Source of the DNA: JBGSKV01 sp041740975
GTDB lineage: Bacteria; Bdellovibrionota_B; Oligoflexia; Oligoflexales; JALZUQ01
Direction of reading: 5' to 3'
DNA length: 58,369 nucleotides
Assembly: GCA_041740975.1 (NCBI GenBank)
Contig: JBGSKV010000046.1
Coordinates: 1-58,369, forward strand
In this document: piece by piece, positions 25,872 through 36,800 of the stretch
Layout: each line of letters starts with the position of its first letter
Position numbering within the stretch: position 1 is the stretch's first letter
The notes under the pieces: generated by a model
Told to the model about the DNA's origin: nothing
Seen by the model: the letters and a program-made list of their open reading frames with translations, nothing else
Databases searched by the model: none
Program-made: the position numbers and the translations under genes

Positions 25872-26883
25872 TCAACTCAGAGAAGTGCCCATCATAGATA
25901 TAGGTGACTTGCGAAAGTCTTCGGCTGGCATGCAAAAAGTCGCCAATGAGATCGGTGCGGCCTGTAGAGATTGTGGTTTTTTTTATGTTGTTAATCATGG
26001 TGTCGATTTTGGGCTGCAGGAAAGAATGGACGCTTTGAGTCGCGAATTCTTCAGTCTTGATCTGAATACCAAAATGCAAATTTCCATGGAAAAAGGCGGT
26101 CAAGCTTGGCGTGGTTTTTTTCCCTTAGGAGGGGAGCTGACCTCAGGTATGCCAGATGTCAAAGAGGGCATTTATTTTGGTCAAGAACTCGCCGCAAGTC
26201 ACTCCAAAGTTAAATCAAAGATTCCCCTGCATGGTCCGAACTTGTTTCCAGCTGCGCCGACCGAATTGCGTCCCGTTGTTTTGCAGTATATGCGGGACGT
26301 GACGGATCTCGGGCATATCTTGATGCGAGGGCTTGCTCTCAGTGTGGGATTACCGGCCGAGTATTTTCATCGGCATTTAACCTACGACCCACTTATTTTG
26401 TTTCGTATTTTCCATTATCCGCCACCGTCTGTCGCAGATTTGAAAAAAAATCTTTGGGGCGTGGGAGAGCACACGGACTATGGCGTGCTGACCATCTTGA
26501 AACAAGATGAATGCGGCGGCCTGCAAGTGAAATCCAACGGGGGATGGGTCGAAGCACCTCCCGTACCCAATTCATTTATCTGCAATATTGGTGATATGTT
26601 GGAGAAAATGACGAGTGGATTTTACCGTTCGACGCCGCATCGAGTTGAAAATATTTCTGGAAAGATGCGTTTGTCTTTCCCCTTATTTTTCGATCCCAAC
26701 TTTGACGCGAAAGTAGAAGCGATTCCTTTGCCAAAAGGCATGGCTGTGCTCAAGGGTCATGAAGAACGTTGGGATAAAGCGAACGTCCATGAGTTTGACG
26801 GGACTTACGGAGAGTATCTTCTCAAAAAAGTTGGCAAAGTGTTTCCGGATCTGCATCGGAAAGTTTTGCCAAAAAAAAATTGA
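25858..26883 (+). CDS. 2-oxoglutarate/Fe(II) oxygenase, isopenicillin N synthase type
   Basis: A 341-aa cytoplasmic double-stranded beta-helix enzyme. The iron triad is H205, D207 (GEHTDYGVLTIL) and H261 (RSTPHRVEN). The 2-oxoglutarate-binding RxS is R271-S273 (MRLSFPLFFDP). The N-terminal DIOX_N-like block VPIIDIGDL and CRDCGFFYVVNHGV are typical. The substrate is unknown; relatives hydroxylate or desaturate small molecules. The start at 25858 overlaps the 3' end of the nuclease fusion, so the two genes are probably co-expressed, an odd pairing with no evident shared task. Confidence 0.88.
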   Translation: MASLNQLREVPIIDIGDLRKSSAGMQKVANEIGAACRDCGFFYVVNHGVDFGLQERMDALSREFFSLDLNTKMQISMEKGGQAWRGFFPLGGELTSGMPDVKEGIYFGQELAASHSKVKSKIPLHGPNLFPAAPTELRPVVLQYMRDVTDLGHILMRGLALSVGLPAEYFHRHLTYDPLILFRIFHYPPPSVADLKKNLWGVGEHTDYGVLTILKQDECGGLQVKSNGGWVEAPPVPNSFICNIGDMLEKMTSGFYRSTPHRVENISGKMRLSFPLFFDPNFDAKVEAIPLPKGMAVLKGHEERWDKANVHEFDGTYGEYLLKKVGKVFPDLHRKVLPKKN

Positions 26884-27074
26884 TGAAACACAAAATAACT
26901 CCCTGGCTTACTGCCGCAATCCCTTCAGAGACTAAGCGCTTCCGCGTGTGTGAAGTGTTTTTCCAACATTGACAATGCAAACAGCGAGTGTTTTTCTATG
27001 TATGGCCTTTGGATGGGTCGAACGATTTGCGACGCCAAGTCCGGTCGCCGCAATATAGAAAAAAGGAGTTTCCT

Positions 27075-27617
27075 ATGAAGATATTAACTCGCCTCGCTTT
27101 CGTTATGGCTCTTTTCACTTTGATTTCCCTCGCCAAAACCCCAACGGCAGAAGCCCAGTATTATCCCTATCCCGGAGTTTACTACCACCACACTTACTAC
27201 GGTCAAGTGCCTTACGGATACGGTTACTATAGCATTCGCACCTGGCCAGCTAACTACTGGGGAAACATTTATTACAACGGATTCTCTTATCTCCCTTATT
27301 ATAACTACCAACCTCGCTACGCTACGTACGGTGCACTTTCGTATTCTATAAAAAATGACCAAGGTGGTTATGCTTGGGGATACCAAAATCGAGACGACGC
27401 AGCAAATGCAGCGGTGGGTTATTGCAACGATGACGATTGCGCCCCGGTCGCATGGGTTCAAGGCGGTTGCTTAGCGATGGCAACCAGTGCGGCAAATGGC
27501 AATGTTGCTTGGGGATATGGCGACTCAAAATACCGCGCGAAAAGTGCGGCGATGAATAGCTGCCGCACCTCGGGAGCGGCCGACTGTACTTATCGCAGCT
27601 TTGTTTGTTCTTACTAG
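27075..27617 (+). CDS. Exported DUF4189-domain protein, Tyr-rich
   Basis: A 180-aa secreted protein; the ATG at 27075 follows AAAGGAG and opens a clean signal peptide ending near AEAQ. Residues about 25-90 are very rich in tyrosine (YYPYP, YYHHTYYG, YGYGYY). The C-terminal ~100 residues match DUF4189: a strand-rich unit with A-x-x-A-A repeats (NRDDAANAAVGYC, RAKSAAMNSC) and six cysteines likely paired in disulfides. DUF4189 proteins are exported and of unknown function. The frame is open further upstream, but without a signal sequence. Confidence 0.8.
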   Translation: MKILTRLAFVMALFTLISLAKTPTAEAQYYPYPGVYYHHTYYGQVPYGYGYYSIRTWPANYWGNIYYNGFSYLPYYNYQPRYATYGALSYSIKNDQGGYAWGYQNRDDAANAAVGYCNDDDCAPVAWVQGGCLAMATSAANGNVAWGYGDSKYRAKSAAMNSCRTSGAADCTYRSFVCSY

Positions 27618-27746
27618 TTCGAACTTATTCGCTTATGTGTTGAAATTTGAGTTTTTATAAATCAAAATTGAGGTAGCATTGCTTGGCATAGCTATCTCTC
27701 TAAATTTATTTGTATTTTCAGATAGTTTAAATGTCTAAAATGGATT

Positions 27747-27773
27747 TAAAGTTTCTGAGCAGGGTTACGATAC
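27747..27773 (+). promoter_or_regulatory. Sigma-28 (FliA)-like promoter of the DUF11 cluster
   Basis: TAAAGTTT, 11 nt, TACGATAC. The -35 box equals the enterobacterial sigma-28 consensus (TAAAGTTT) in all 8 positions, the spacing is exactly 11, and the -10 matches GCCGATAA at 5 of 8. The predicted transcript would begin near 27780, 50 nt before the first DUF11 gene. Found by eye; not tested statistically. Confidence 0.5.
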
Positions 27774-27829
27774 GTTCTATAGACATAACTTAAAGCCATG
27801 ATTGCAGAATTTTCACTATCTGAGAATGC

Positions 27830-30800
27830 ATGACCTATTTTTTTTACACTGTTGCTGTCCGTAGAAAAAATCTCCTCAGATTTCTTTTTCTGATTTCCAT
27901 TTTGTCTTCAAATGCGCTAGCTGAACCCATCACACTCTACAGTTCTTTCGCCGGTACCATAAACTTTGTCACCGCAGGTGGAACCTTGCGGACTAGTGAT
28001 GATGGTGGAGCACCTTGTAACGTCACGACTGGCCCTGTTTCCGCCAACGTATCCGGAATTCCTGGCGGTTCTACCATCGAAGCTGCATATCTATATTGGG
28101 CCGGCTCGGGTGCAACTGTTGACGATGCCGTAACATTTAATGGTACAAATATTACAGCCGATCGCACATTTACAGATACGTTTACTTTAACCGGAACAGA
28201 CTACCCATACTTTAGTGGATTCAAGAATGTCACAGCTAACGTGACGGGCAATGGGTCTTATTCGTTTAATAATTTGACGGTGTCGAACGGGGCGCCATGG
28301 TGCGCGTCGTCAGCGGTACTTTCCGGTTGGGCGCTTTTCGTTATTTACTCTAATCCTAGTGAAGATTTTCGAGTCATTAATACTTTCGATGGATTTCAAC
28401 AGTTTCGTGGCAGTTCGATCTCATTAACCCCAAGCAACTTTACGATTCCAAGCTCGCCGATTAATGGAAAAATGGCGGTGGTCAGCTGGGAAGGGGATGT
28501 TGGTAACTCCGCGTCTTTGGGCGGTTTCGATGAAGAAATTAGATTCAATGGTTCTATTTTAACAAATGCCGCAAATCCCTCTGACAATCAGTTCAACTCG
28601 ACCATCAATACTTACAGCGCGGCAAATGATAAATATGGTGTCGACATCGATACATACGATATATCCAGTTATATTAGCGCAGGACAAACGTCTGCGACAA
28701 CGATCTACTCTTCTGGTGGTGACCTCGTGTTTCTCAGCGCCGAGATCATCTCGGTCACCAACACACCCATTTCTGATTTGAGTATTAACAAATCGCATGT
28801 AGGAAATTTTTCCGTCAATACAAACGGAGTCTACACGATTGCCGTAACGAACAGTGGTCCGATGACCACTTCCGGTACGACGACGGTCACGGATGTTTTG
28901 CCAGCAGGTTTGACATTTGTTAGCGCAAGTGGATCCGGTTGGACATGCGGGCACGCAGCTGGAACGGTGACATGTACACGAGCCGCCGCAATTGCTGTAG
29001 GTGTGACTGCTCCGGCGATCACTTTAACCGTTGCGGTGGGCAATACTGCTTATCCAAACGTAACCAACACGGCATCTGTAACGGGCGGAAATTTTGACCA
29101 CCATGCGGGGGACAACTCAGACAGTGATCCCACGACAGTATTGGCTCCTGATTTATCTAGTTCTATAAAAGATGTTGTCGATCTCAATGGTGGGGAAGCC
29201 AACATTGGCGACACGTTGCAGTATACCATTACCTTGGATAACACGAGTTCCATCGCAGCGTCTGCGACTGTCGTTACAGACAATATTCCTGCAAACGTGA
29301 CCGCCTTTACAGTCATAAGTACTCCTGTGGGGTCAATCAACTCGTCAACGGGAATGGGGACGGGTGCAAATGGAACCGGGTATTTGAACATTACGAATAT
29401 TTCTGTTCCGGCAAATAGTACGGTCACTATCGTGTTTAATGTAATTGTTGCCGGCTCGGCTTCACCAGGAACAACGATAGATAATACAGCAACTATTACT
29501 CCAGGAGCTGGAGTCGGGGCCGCTCCAGACGCACCAACCGTTATCGTATCTCCATCACTTGTTCCATCAACGGGAGCCAAAGATTTATATATCGAGATTA
29601 ATGGTGGCAATAGGTTGACGCGAGTTATACCGGCTATTGCAGCATCGACTCCCACAGTTGATGGTGGTGGTGGAGTTCAGACCTTTCTCTTGAATCCTGT
29701 TTTGGCTGGGCCACTTACCCTTGCGGCCGGAGCTATTCCGATTACTCTTCGAATGACGCGAAACGGCACCAATACAAATCGGACGGTGCGTGTGGATTTG
29801 GACTATGGCAATGGTGGCGGGGGGTGGATCGCTTTGGGCAACCAGCAGCAAAACCTAACGATGACTACGGCGGGAACCTATCAGACATACAATTATTCGA
29901 TCAATTTAGGGGCCAATGTCACAATTCCGGCGGGACGGGATCTTCGGTTGCGAATCACGAACAACACCGCTCAAACTAATAGACGTATTATTATCACAAA
30001 TTTAAATGGTGGAGTTCTCTCGCGCCTACGTCCTATCGTCAACACTGTAGTCAACGTCGATAACGTAAATTTTTATACGGCAACTTATCCAAACATGACG
30101 TTAGGGACATCATTTGCGCAAGGCCAAACAGCGTATATTCGAGCCGTCGTTTCCGATCCGTTCGGTTCCGCTGATATTACCAGTGCAGATATAACGATTG
30201 AACAGTCGAATGGAACTCCTGTGGTAACAGGTGCTGCCATGACGTCTGTCGCAACGACTGCATTAACGCGAATTTATCAGTATCCGTACACGATTCCGAT
30301 GTCTCCACTTGGTGGCAATTGGACAGCTTATGTTTTGGCGCGTGAGGGGGCTGAAAACTTAATTACGGACGATCAGCTAACAGCCTTTGCAGTCGAACAG
30401 GCCAATTTAACTTTGGTGAAGTCTAGTTCGGTGATTTCAGATCCGGTTAATTTGACGGTGAATCCAAAACGCATTCCTGGTGCGGTGATCCAATACAACG
30501 TAGTCTCGTCGAACTCCAATCGAAGCTCACCCAATGCTGCGACCGTTGTGATTCAAGATCCACTACCAACACAAATGCGGATGTGTGTCAGTACCATTTG
30601 CAATGGCGGCAGCCAGCCAGTCGTTTTCACGAATGGCACCCCGACGAGCGCCTTGACATTCAACTATGCAACGCATGTGACGTACTCGAACCAAGTGGGT
30701 GGTGGCCCACCGTTTACCTATGTTCCGGCTCCGGATGTCAATGGCTACGACAATGCCGTAACAGGTATACGCATCGCCCCAGCGGGAACGATGGCGGCAT

Positions 30801-30859
30801 CGTCTGGAACCCCTCCGCATCCTAGCTTTACGGTCTACTGGCGAATGCAGATAAAGTAG
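27830..30859 (+). CDS. Large exported DUF11-repeat protein
   Basis: A 1009-aa protein with a signal peptide ending near NALA-E (about residue 31). Residues about 40-320 form a beta-rich domain with features of DUF3344-like modules (AAYLYWAGSG, SGWALFVIYSNP, FDGFQQF). DUF11-type repeats follow, starting near ISDLSINKSHVG (about residue 318) and near DLSSSIKDVVDLNGGE (about 442). A beta-rich region with an RVDLDYGNGGGGW segment comes next, then a final repeat containing ISDPVNLTVNPKRIPGAVIQ (about 865). That last motif recurs almost unchanged in the 343-aa protein downstream. No LPXTG or beta-barrel is seen, so it is probably released or held by a partner. First gene of the block. Confidence 0.85.
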   Translation: MTYFFYTVAVRRKNLLRFLFLISILSSNALAEPITLYSSFAGTINFVTAGGTLRTSDDGGAPCNVTTGPVSANVSGIPGGSTIEAAYLYWAGSGATVDDAVTFNGTNITADRTFTDTFTLTGTDYPYFSGFKNVTANVTGNGSYSFNNLTVSNGAPWCASSAVLSGWALFVIYSNPSEDFRVINTFDGFQQFRGSSISLTPSNFTIPSSPINGKMAVVSWEGDVGNSASLGGFDEEIRFNGSILTNAANPSDNQFNSTINTYSAANDKYGVDIDTYDISSYISAGQTSATTIYSSGGDLVFLSAEIISVTNTPISDLSINKSHVGNFSVNTNGVYTIAVTNSGPMTTSGTTTVTDVLPAGLTFVSASGSGWTCGHAAGTVTCTRAAAIAVGVTAPAITLTVAVGNTAYPNVTNTASVTGGNFDHHAGDNSDSDPTTVLAPDLSSSIKDVVDLNGGEANIGDTLQYTITLDNTSSIAASATVVTDNIPANVTAFTVISTPVGSINSSTGMGTGANGTGYLNITNISVPANSTVTIVFNVIVAGSASPGTTIDNTATITPGAGVGAAPDAPTVIVSPSLVPSTGAKDLYIEINGGNRLTRVIPAIAASTPTVDGGGGVQTFLLNPVLAGPLTLAAGAIPITLRMTRNGTNTNRTVRVDLDYGNGGGGWIALGNQQQNLTMTTAGTYQTYNYSINLGANVTIPAGRDLRLRITNNTAQTNRRIIITNLNGGVLSRLRPIVNTVVNVDNVNFYTATYPNMTLGTSFAQGQTAYIRAVVSDPFGSADITSADITIEQSNGTPVVTGAAMTSVATTALTRIYQYPYTIPMSPLGGNWTAYVLAREGAENLITDDQLTAFAVEQANLTLVKSSSVISDPVNLTVNPKRIPGAVIQYNVVSSNSNRSSPNAATVVIQDPLPTQMRMCVSTICNGGSQPVVFTNGTPTSALTFNYATHVTYSNQVGGGPPFTYVPAPDVNGYDNAVTGIRIAPAGTMAASSGTPPHPSFTVYWRMQIK

Positions 30860-30976
30860 AAAATGTTAAGTTTTGGAAAAAATTGGAATTAAATCAAAAT
30901 GCAGGTGAGACTTCACAACGACTAAGTTGAAAACTATCATTGTAACTCTTTGATAATATTGCGACAATGGGAAGAC

Positions 30977-31003
30977 TAAACTTTCAAAGTGAGGGGCCGA
31001 AGG
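30977..31003 (+). promoter_or_regulatory. Sigma-28 (FliA)-like promoter upstream of the second DUF11 gene
   Basis: TAAACTTT, 11 nt, GCCGAAGG: 7 of 8 in the -35 box, exact spacing, 5 of 8 in the -10 box (GCCGA intact). It lies 78 nt before the GTG at 31081 and resembles the site at 27747. Confidence 0.45.
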
Positions 31004-31080
31004 GAGTATCTATATAGAGGCTGATTTGGTTTCACCAATCTCCATTAGTGGATTTCCAATCGACCTGTGAGGCGGAAAAA

Positions 31081-32046
31081 GTGTTTGGATTCCTTAAAAA
31101 CCTTTCCCTAGTTTTGTGCAGCGCTAGCTTTTTAGCGTCGACAGTATATGCCGTCCAAGCCAATACACTTATTTCTAATTCCGTTACTATGGATTTCAAG
31201 GTTGATGGCTATGATTTTTCGGCAAATTCCAACGTCGTATCGTTTTACGTCGATGAAGTCATTGCCTTCACGCTTATTGCCAATAATCCATCGGGCGTTT
31301 TAACCCAAAGTCCACAAGCCAAAGTTCCATTATCGTTTACCTTGACCAACCAAGGCAATGGAAACGAGAAATTCCTTCTTTCTGGTGGACAGTCCGTAGT
31401 GGATGACTTTGACGCAACGCTTCCTCGTATTTACATCGATATCAACAATAATAACATTTACGATGACACGATTGATGTTCTCCATATTCCGGGCGTCAAT
31501 GATCCGATCTTAGCTCCGGGATTCTTTTTGAATGTTTTCATCGTGTCGGACATTATGCCAGGAATCTCTGCTGGTGATGAGTCTCGCCTGGCGTTAACGG
31601 TAGACTCTGAAACGGGACCGGGCATTGTCGGAGCCATATTTCTGGGCGCCGGTGATGGTGGAGTTGACGCAGTTATGGGTTTTCAGGGTAGCAGTTTGAC
31701 TGTGGAGAATCGTTACGTTGTGACGAGTGCCATCGCGACTATTGCAAAGTCGCAGCAGATAAATGACCCTTTCGGTGGTAACAACCCCGTCAAGGATGCA
31801 GAGATCACCTATCAGCTTGCTCTTAATGTCACTGGCTCGGGGACTTTAAGTAATCTTGTGGTTCGCGATATAATTCCGAATGGAACTCAATATAAGCTTG
31901 GATCACTTCGATTTGATGGCGTACCATTGACAGATGCAGTTGATTTGGATCCGGGAGTGTTTAATGGGGCGCAAGTCAATGTTTCCGTCCCGGCTGTTGC
32001 GGCGCCTGCTACGCATGTCGTCGAATTTAAGGTAAGGATTCTATAA
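31081..32046 (+). CDS. Exported DUF11-type protein
   Basis: A 321-aa protein. The GTG at 31081 follows GAGGCGGA and starts a good signal peptide (MFGFLKNLSLVLCSASFL, cleavage near VYA-V); an earlier GTG at 31048 would place a charged stretch in front. The mature N-terminus (SNSVTMDFKVDGYDFSANSNVVSF) has the same 'TISNQA...SN(T/V)V.F' layout as the starts of the 343- and 1820-aa proteins. A calcium-binding-like DINNNNIYDDTID lies near residue 130. The C-terminal part has the DUF11 pattern (NPVKDAEITYQLALN, RDIIPNGTQYKLGSL). Second gene of the surface block; the next gene begins 44 nt later. Confidence 0.82.
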   Translation: MFGFLKNLSLVLCSASFLASTVYAVQANTLISNSVTMDFKVDGYDFSANSNVVSFYVDEVIAFTLIANNPSGVLTQSPQAKVPLSFTLTNQGNGNEKFLLSGGQSVVDDFDATLPRIYIDINNNNIYDDTIDVLHIPGVNDPILAPGFFLNVFIVSDIMPGISAGDESRLALTVDSETGPGIVGAIFLGAGDGGVDAVMGFQGSSLTVENRYVVTSAIATIAKSQQINDPFGGNNPVKDAEITYQLALNVTGSGTLSNLVVRDIIPNGTQYKLGSLRFDGVPLTDAVDLDPGVFNGAQVNVSVPAVAAPATHVVEFKVRIL

Positions 32047-32090
32047 TGAACATAAAGTACCAAATAAGATTATTTAAGGGAGACATCCTC

Positions 32091-32591
32091 ATGTCCAATT
32101 TGATGAAATCAATAATTGGAACCGCTTTGGCGCTCACGGCTTTGACCGCGAATGCACAATCGGGCATTAGCATTAAGAACGAAGCCTTCATTGAGCGAGT
32201 AGAGGTCAAGCCAGACGGCAAGAAGGTTACGAAGGTTGAGCCAGCCGTCAAAGTCCTACCGGGGGACGAAGTGATTTTCGTCATAACCTACCGAAATGGC
32301 GGGGATAAACCGGCTACTGATGTTGTCGTCACGAACCCTATCCCTAAGAACATGACCTACCGTACAGCAAGCGGTGACAATAATGAGGTCACGGAAGTCT
32401 CTGTCGACGGTGGAAAAAAATATGATCAACTTGAGAAACTTTCTGTCGATAAGGATCTCAAGGTTCGGAGTACTGCCAAAGTGGTACGCAAGGCGGTACC
32501 GAGCGACGTGACGCATGTGCGCTGGAGAATAGCTGGAGCGCTTGCGCCGAAGAGTGAAGGAAAGGTTCGTTTAAGAGCAGTCTTAAACTAA
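32091..32591 (+). CDS. Small exported single-DUF11 protein
   Basis: A 166-aa protein started at ATG 32091 (AGGGAG upstream). It has a signal peptide ending near NAQS, then one DUF11-like unit: AVKVLPGDEVIFVITYRNGG, DVVVTNPIPKNMTYRTAS and a final RWRIAGALAPKSEGKVRLR. Basic residues are common. It is the size of a single repeat and could act as a building block or cap for the larger proteins; this is inference. It follows the previous gene closely and is probably on the same transcript. Confidence 0.8.
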   Translation: MSNLMKSIIGTALALTALTANAQSGISIKNEAFIERVEVKPDGKKVTKVEPAVKVLPGDEVIFVITYRNGGDKPATDVVVTNPIPKNMTYRTASGDNNEVTEVSVDGGKKYDQLEKLSVDKDLKVRSTAKVVRKAVPSDVTHVRWRIAGALAPKSEGKVRLRAVLN

Positions 32592-32786
32592 AAACCTCCT
32601 GAGCGAAAGTAGTGTTTCCTGACACTGGTGCTGACAGATGAAGACGAGTTTCTAATTTAGAGAAAACGAAAAAAGAGACTCAAACTAGAGAAAATGCCCA
32701 AGATAGAGATGGGAATTTTTTGATCGGATTGCTTTAGCCAAAATTGTCCTTTGTATAAATAACCGGATTAAGGAAAGGGAACGAAG

Positions 32787-33818
32787 ATGAAAACAATGAT
32801 GAAATGGATGTATGTAGCAATCGGAACGATTGCCTTCTCATACACGAGCTATGGTGCGGGTACGATTTCAGGTACAACAATTTCCAACCAGGCAGCAGTT
32901 GCTTTCAGTGTTGGTGGTTCACCGCAAACGCCAGTCAACAGTAACACGCTTAACTTCGTGGTCGACTCAGTGGTGTCTTTCACTGTGACCTCGAACGGTA
33001 ACACCAACGTTGTCCCAGGCGCGACTGGTCGCGTACTCCAGTTTACGGTAGCAAGTACAGCCAACCTTCCGCTCGACTTTGGTTTAACGGCAACAAACAG
33101 CGCTGGTGACGATTTTAACCCGTCTTCTTTCGCGGTTTTCGCTGAAAACGGTGTGACAGTCGGTTATCAAGCTGGTCAAGATACATTGACCTACATTGAC
33201 GAACTTCCAGCTGATGGATCTCGAGTGGTTTATGTTGTTTCGACCATCCCTGGTACGCCAGTGAACGGTGACGATGCGATTATGCATTTGCAAGCCATTG
33301 CACGTGCAGCTGGTGTGGCTTTAACGCAAGGTGCTGTTCTTGTCGCAACAGTCGGTGCGGAAACAGCGGGTACAGTGGATATCGTGTTTAACGATGGCGC
33401 CGGTACAGCAACTGGTGACGTCGCCCGTGACGGCACACACAGTGATGATGGTTCTTACCTAGTCGTAACTGCTTCCATTGCCGTTACAAAATCTTCGACA
33501 GTGATCAGTGACCCCGTAAACGGTGTTACAAACCCTAAACGTCTCCCAGGTGCAGTCGTGCAATATACGATTTCAGTTCAGAACACTGGTGGCGCCCAAG
33601 CGGATAACTTATCCATCACGGATACATTGGCTGCAACAACAACCTTTGTGCCGGGATCGATTCTTGTCGATGCCATCGCCGAAGATGATAACAACTCCGC
33701 CGCCGATGAAACGGACCCGAACGGTGCGAACTTTGCTGCCGGTGTCGTAACTGCAACGATCTTGGCTTTGCCAGCTGCAGCTACTAAGACCGTAGTATTC
33801 CGCGTCACAATTAACTAA
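32787..33818 (+). CDS. Exported DUF11-type protein
   Basis: A 343-aa acidic protein with a signal peptide ending near SYGAG, strongly rich in Thr, Val, Ala and Asn and almost free of Cys. Its first ~110 residues mirror the N-termini of its neighbours (TISGTTISNQAAVAFSVGG, SNTLNFVVDSVVSFTVTS). Its last ~115 residues carry a DUF11 unit with KSSTVISDPVNGVTNPKR and LPGAVVQYTISVQNTGG, nearly identical to one in the 1009-aa protein. AAGGAAAGG precedes the ATG. Base composition is slightly more GC-rich than in flanking genes. A 195-nt upstream gap could carry its own promoter (TATAAA-like box near 32755). Confidence 0.83.
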   Translation: MKTMMKWMYVAIGTIAFSYTSYGAGTISGTTISNQAAVAFSVGGSPQTPVNSNTLNFVVDSVVSFTVTSNGNTNVVPGATGRVLQFTVASTANLPLDFGLTATNSAGDDFNPSSFAVFAENGVTVGYQAGQDTLTYIDELPADGSRVVYVVSTIPGTPVNGDDAIMHLQAIARAAGVALTQGAVLVATVGAETAGTVDIVFNDGAGTATGDVARDGTHSDDGSYLVVTASIAVTKSSTVISDPVNGVTNPKRLPGAVVQYTISVQNTGGAQADNLSITDTLAATTTFVPGSILVDAIAEDDNNSAADETDPNGANFAAGVVTATILALPAAATKTVVFRVTIN

Positions 33819-33862
33819 TTGCGACGACTCGCTGTTGTTGAAATTAGCTGAAGGGAATCACG

Positions 33863-36800
33863 GTGAAAACCGATTTTTCGAAAGCAATAAGAGTGCTAGC
33901 AATAGCACTCTTTTGCATTTATAAGGATGCCTTCGCGGTATCCGTTATAACGAACACAGCTTCGGTAGATTACATCAGTCCGGAGGCCGTGCCTTTTTCC
34001 GTCCAATCCAATACTGTCGTCACGACTCTTATCTCCGATCCAACTCCTTCCACCATAAAACTTTATCGATATTTTCCTGGCAGTGGCACCAGTCACATGG
34101 CTGAAGCTACTCAATGCTTTAACGGAACGAGTTTTGTAAATGCACCCGCGCCCGTAAACCGCGGCACGCCGATTAATACATCTTCTGCGGTGCCACTTCA
34201 GGCAACAAACGTGTTTCGCAACCAAGAGGCGATGGTCGTAGGTGTCACGGACTTAAACCGAAACATTGATCCACTCATCAGAGATAGCGTCACCGTCGAA
34301 ATTAAAACTTCGAACGGCGATCACGAGCGTTTAGAGTTGTTTGAAAGTGGACTGGATACGGGGTTCTTTGTGGGAACCATAAATACTCGTTTGGCTCCAC
34401 CTGTTCTCAAGACATTCGACTGCTCGCTAACCATTGAAACGGGCGTCGATGTTGACATCAACTACGAGGACTCGATTTTTCCTGGCGATATATCCACTGC
34501 ACATATTCTCGTGGACCCATTCGGTGTCGTATTCGACTCCACTAATGGAAAATTAGTGGATGGCGTACGTGTATCGATTGTCAATGCAGTGAATGGACTA
34601 CCGGCAACAGTATTTGATGATGATGGGGTAACGCCCTACCCAAGCACGATGATTTCTGGTGGAAAAGTCACATCTGGTCCAAATACTTATCAGTTACCGG
34701 AAGGGGGGTACCGATTCCCGCTGATGGCCCCCGGTCTTTATCGACTGGTAGTTTCAGAAGTGCCATCCAACTATAAATGGCCGACGGAAGTTTCCGAGGC
34801 AAATCTAAACGCACTTTCTAACAATGGCTTTCCATTTGCGATTAATGATGGTTATGACGGGACGAACTTTACGATTCAAAGCGGGCCTCCGCTGAATATC
34901 GATTTGCCCATTGACCCCACATTCACGGATTTAATTCTGACGAAGACGTCTATAAAGAATGAAGTCTCACTTGGTGACTTCAATAAGTACGACATCAACT
35001 TGAAAAATATCGGACTTATCGCCTCTAATGACGTTGTCCTACATGATAAACTTCCTTTGGGCTTTCGCTATCAAAAAGGCTCTTTGCGAGTGAATGGACT
35101 CAAAGCCGGTAACCCAACAATATCTTCCGATGGGCGTGACCTTGAAATTCCGTTAGGAACCATCGCGGCGCAAGGTGAATTTACAGTAAGCTACGTCACA
35201 GAAGTCACGGCCGGTGCCGTGATGGGAACGGCAACGAACTATGCTCATGCCACTCGCGCGACTGGGCTCCCCTCTAATACCGATCAAGTGAGCGTGACCG
35301 TAAAAAGTGCGTTTTTTAACACTCACGCTACGATTATTGGCCAACTCTTAGAGGTTGATAACTGTCAGTTTGATATTCAAGCCGACTCGGTCTCCATCCA
35401 AGGGGTGCCCAAAGTTAAAATCCTTATGGAAGATGGAACATACGTCGTGACAGACAAGGAAGGTCGCTTTCACTTTCAAAAAGTAACTCCAGGAACACAC
35501 GTAGTTCAAATTGACCAAAGCACCTTGCCGAAAAATCTCGAACTTGTGCCTTGTGATGTAAACACGCGTTTTGCCGGTCGAGACAACTCACAGTTCGTGG
35601 ATGTTCAAGGCGGGACATTGTGGCGTACGGACTTCTATGTTCGGCAGAAAAAAGAATCCACCTCGGCAGTTGACTATCGTTTCGATGGTGAAGTTATGCG
35701 AAGTGATGGAGAAGTCGATCTCACGCATATCTCGTACACGATGACAGTCGAAGCCAAAGAAGATATCAAGGATCTCAAAATATCTATTCACGTGCCGCCT
35801 ATGCTTGAGTTACTGCCGATGACCGCAAACTGGAATGGGGCAAAATTCGGTGAACGGCTGGAAGGCGATAGGTTTGTCTTTCTGCTCGATGGCATGGCCA
35901 GAGGAGAAAAAGGTAAGTTGATTGTCAAAGCCAAGAAAAAAGAAGGGGCTACACTTCTTTCAAACACGTGTTTGTTGGATGAATATCGTTCTGATATGCG
36001 CATGAATTTCAACTCCGGTGAAAAAGCAAGTATGTCTGCGGTTACCGCGCAAACTCCAACCTGTACCTTGCCGCAAGTGAGCTGGCAAGAAGACTACTAC
36101 GAAGATAAGAAAAGTATTGGGGACGAAGTTGTAGAAGATGATATTACGGCAGCGGGCGGCAATCGAAACTGGCTGGAGAATCAAGCTCCCGGCTTAGAAC
36201 TGCTTTTCCCGGCCGAAGACTACAACCCACGAGCGCCATCAACTCGAGTGGTTATGAAGCATGAACTCGGTCAAACCGTAAAACTGAAAGTCAACGGTGA
36301 AGACGTGGGTGATCGCTATGTCGGCAATTATGTGTTCAACAAAGAAAAAACTATAAACATCAAAGAATATAAAGGCGTACCACTTGTCGAAGGGCCCAAC
36401 CTTATCGAAGCTAGCGTCATTGACGTAAGTGGAAATCTCGTGAGAACGATTTCACGCAATTTACATTTCGCCAATGTGCCTGACAAGATCATTTACATGC
36501 CAGACATGTCTAAGCTGATTGCCAACGGCATTGATCGTCCGCGTATTGTCGTCAAACTTCTGGACAAACATGGTAAGCCTATCCGTAAGGGAGTTCGTGG
36601 CACTTTCAAAATTAACGCGCCTTACGTTTCGGCCCAGTTTGAAGACTATTCGCAGAAGCGACAACTCTCTGCACTTGAGAAGTTTGAGCCAGAATACTAC
36701 GTCTACACTGACGATGGCCTGGCGTTTATTGAACTTGCCGCAACGGAAACTGCTGGTGAGGTGAGGCTTGAGCTTTTCCTGGAGAACCAAAAAGACACTG

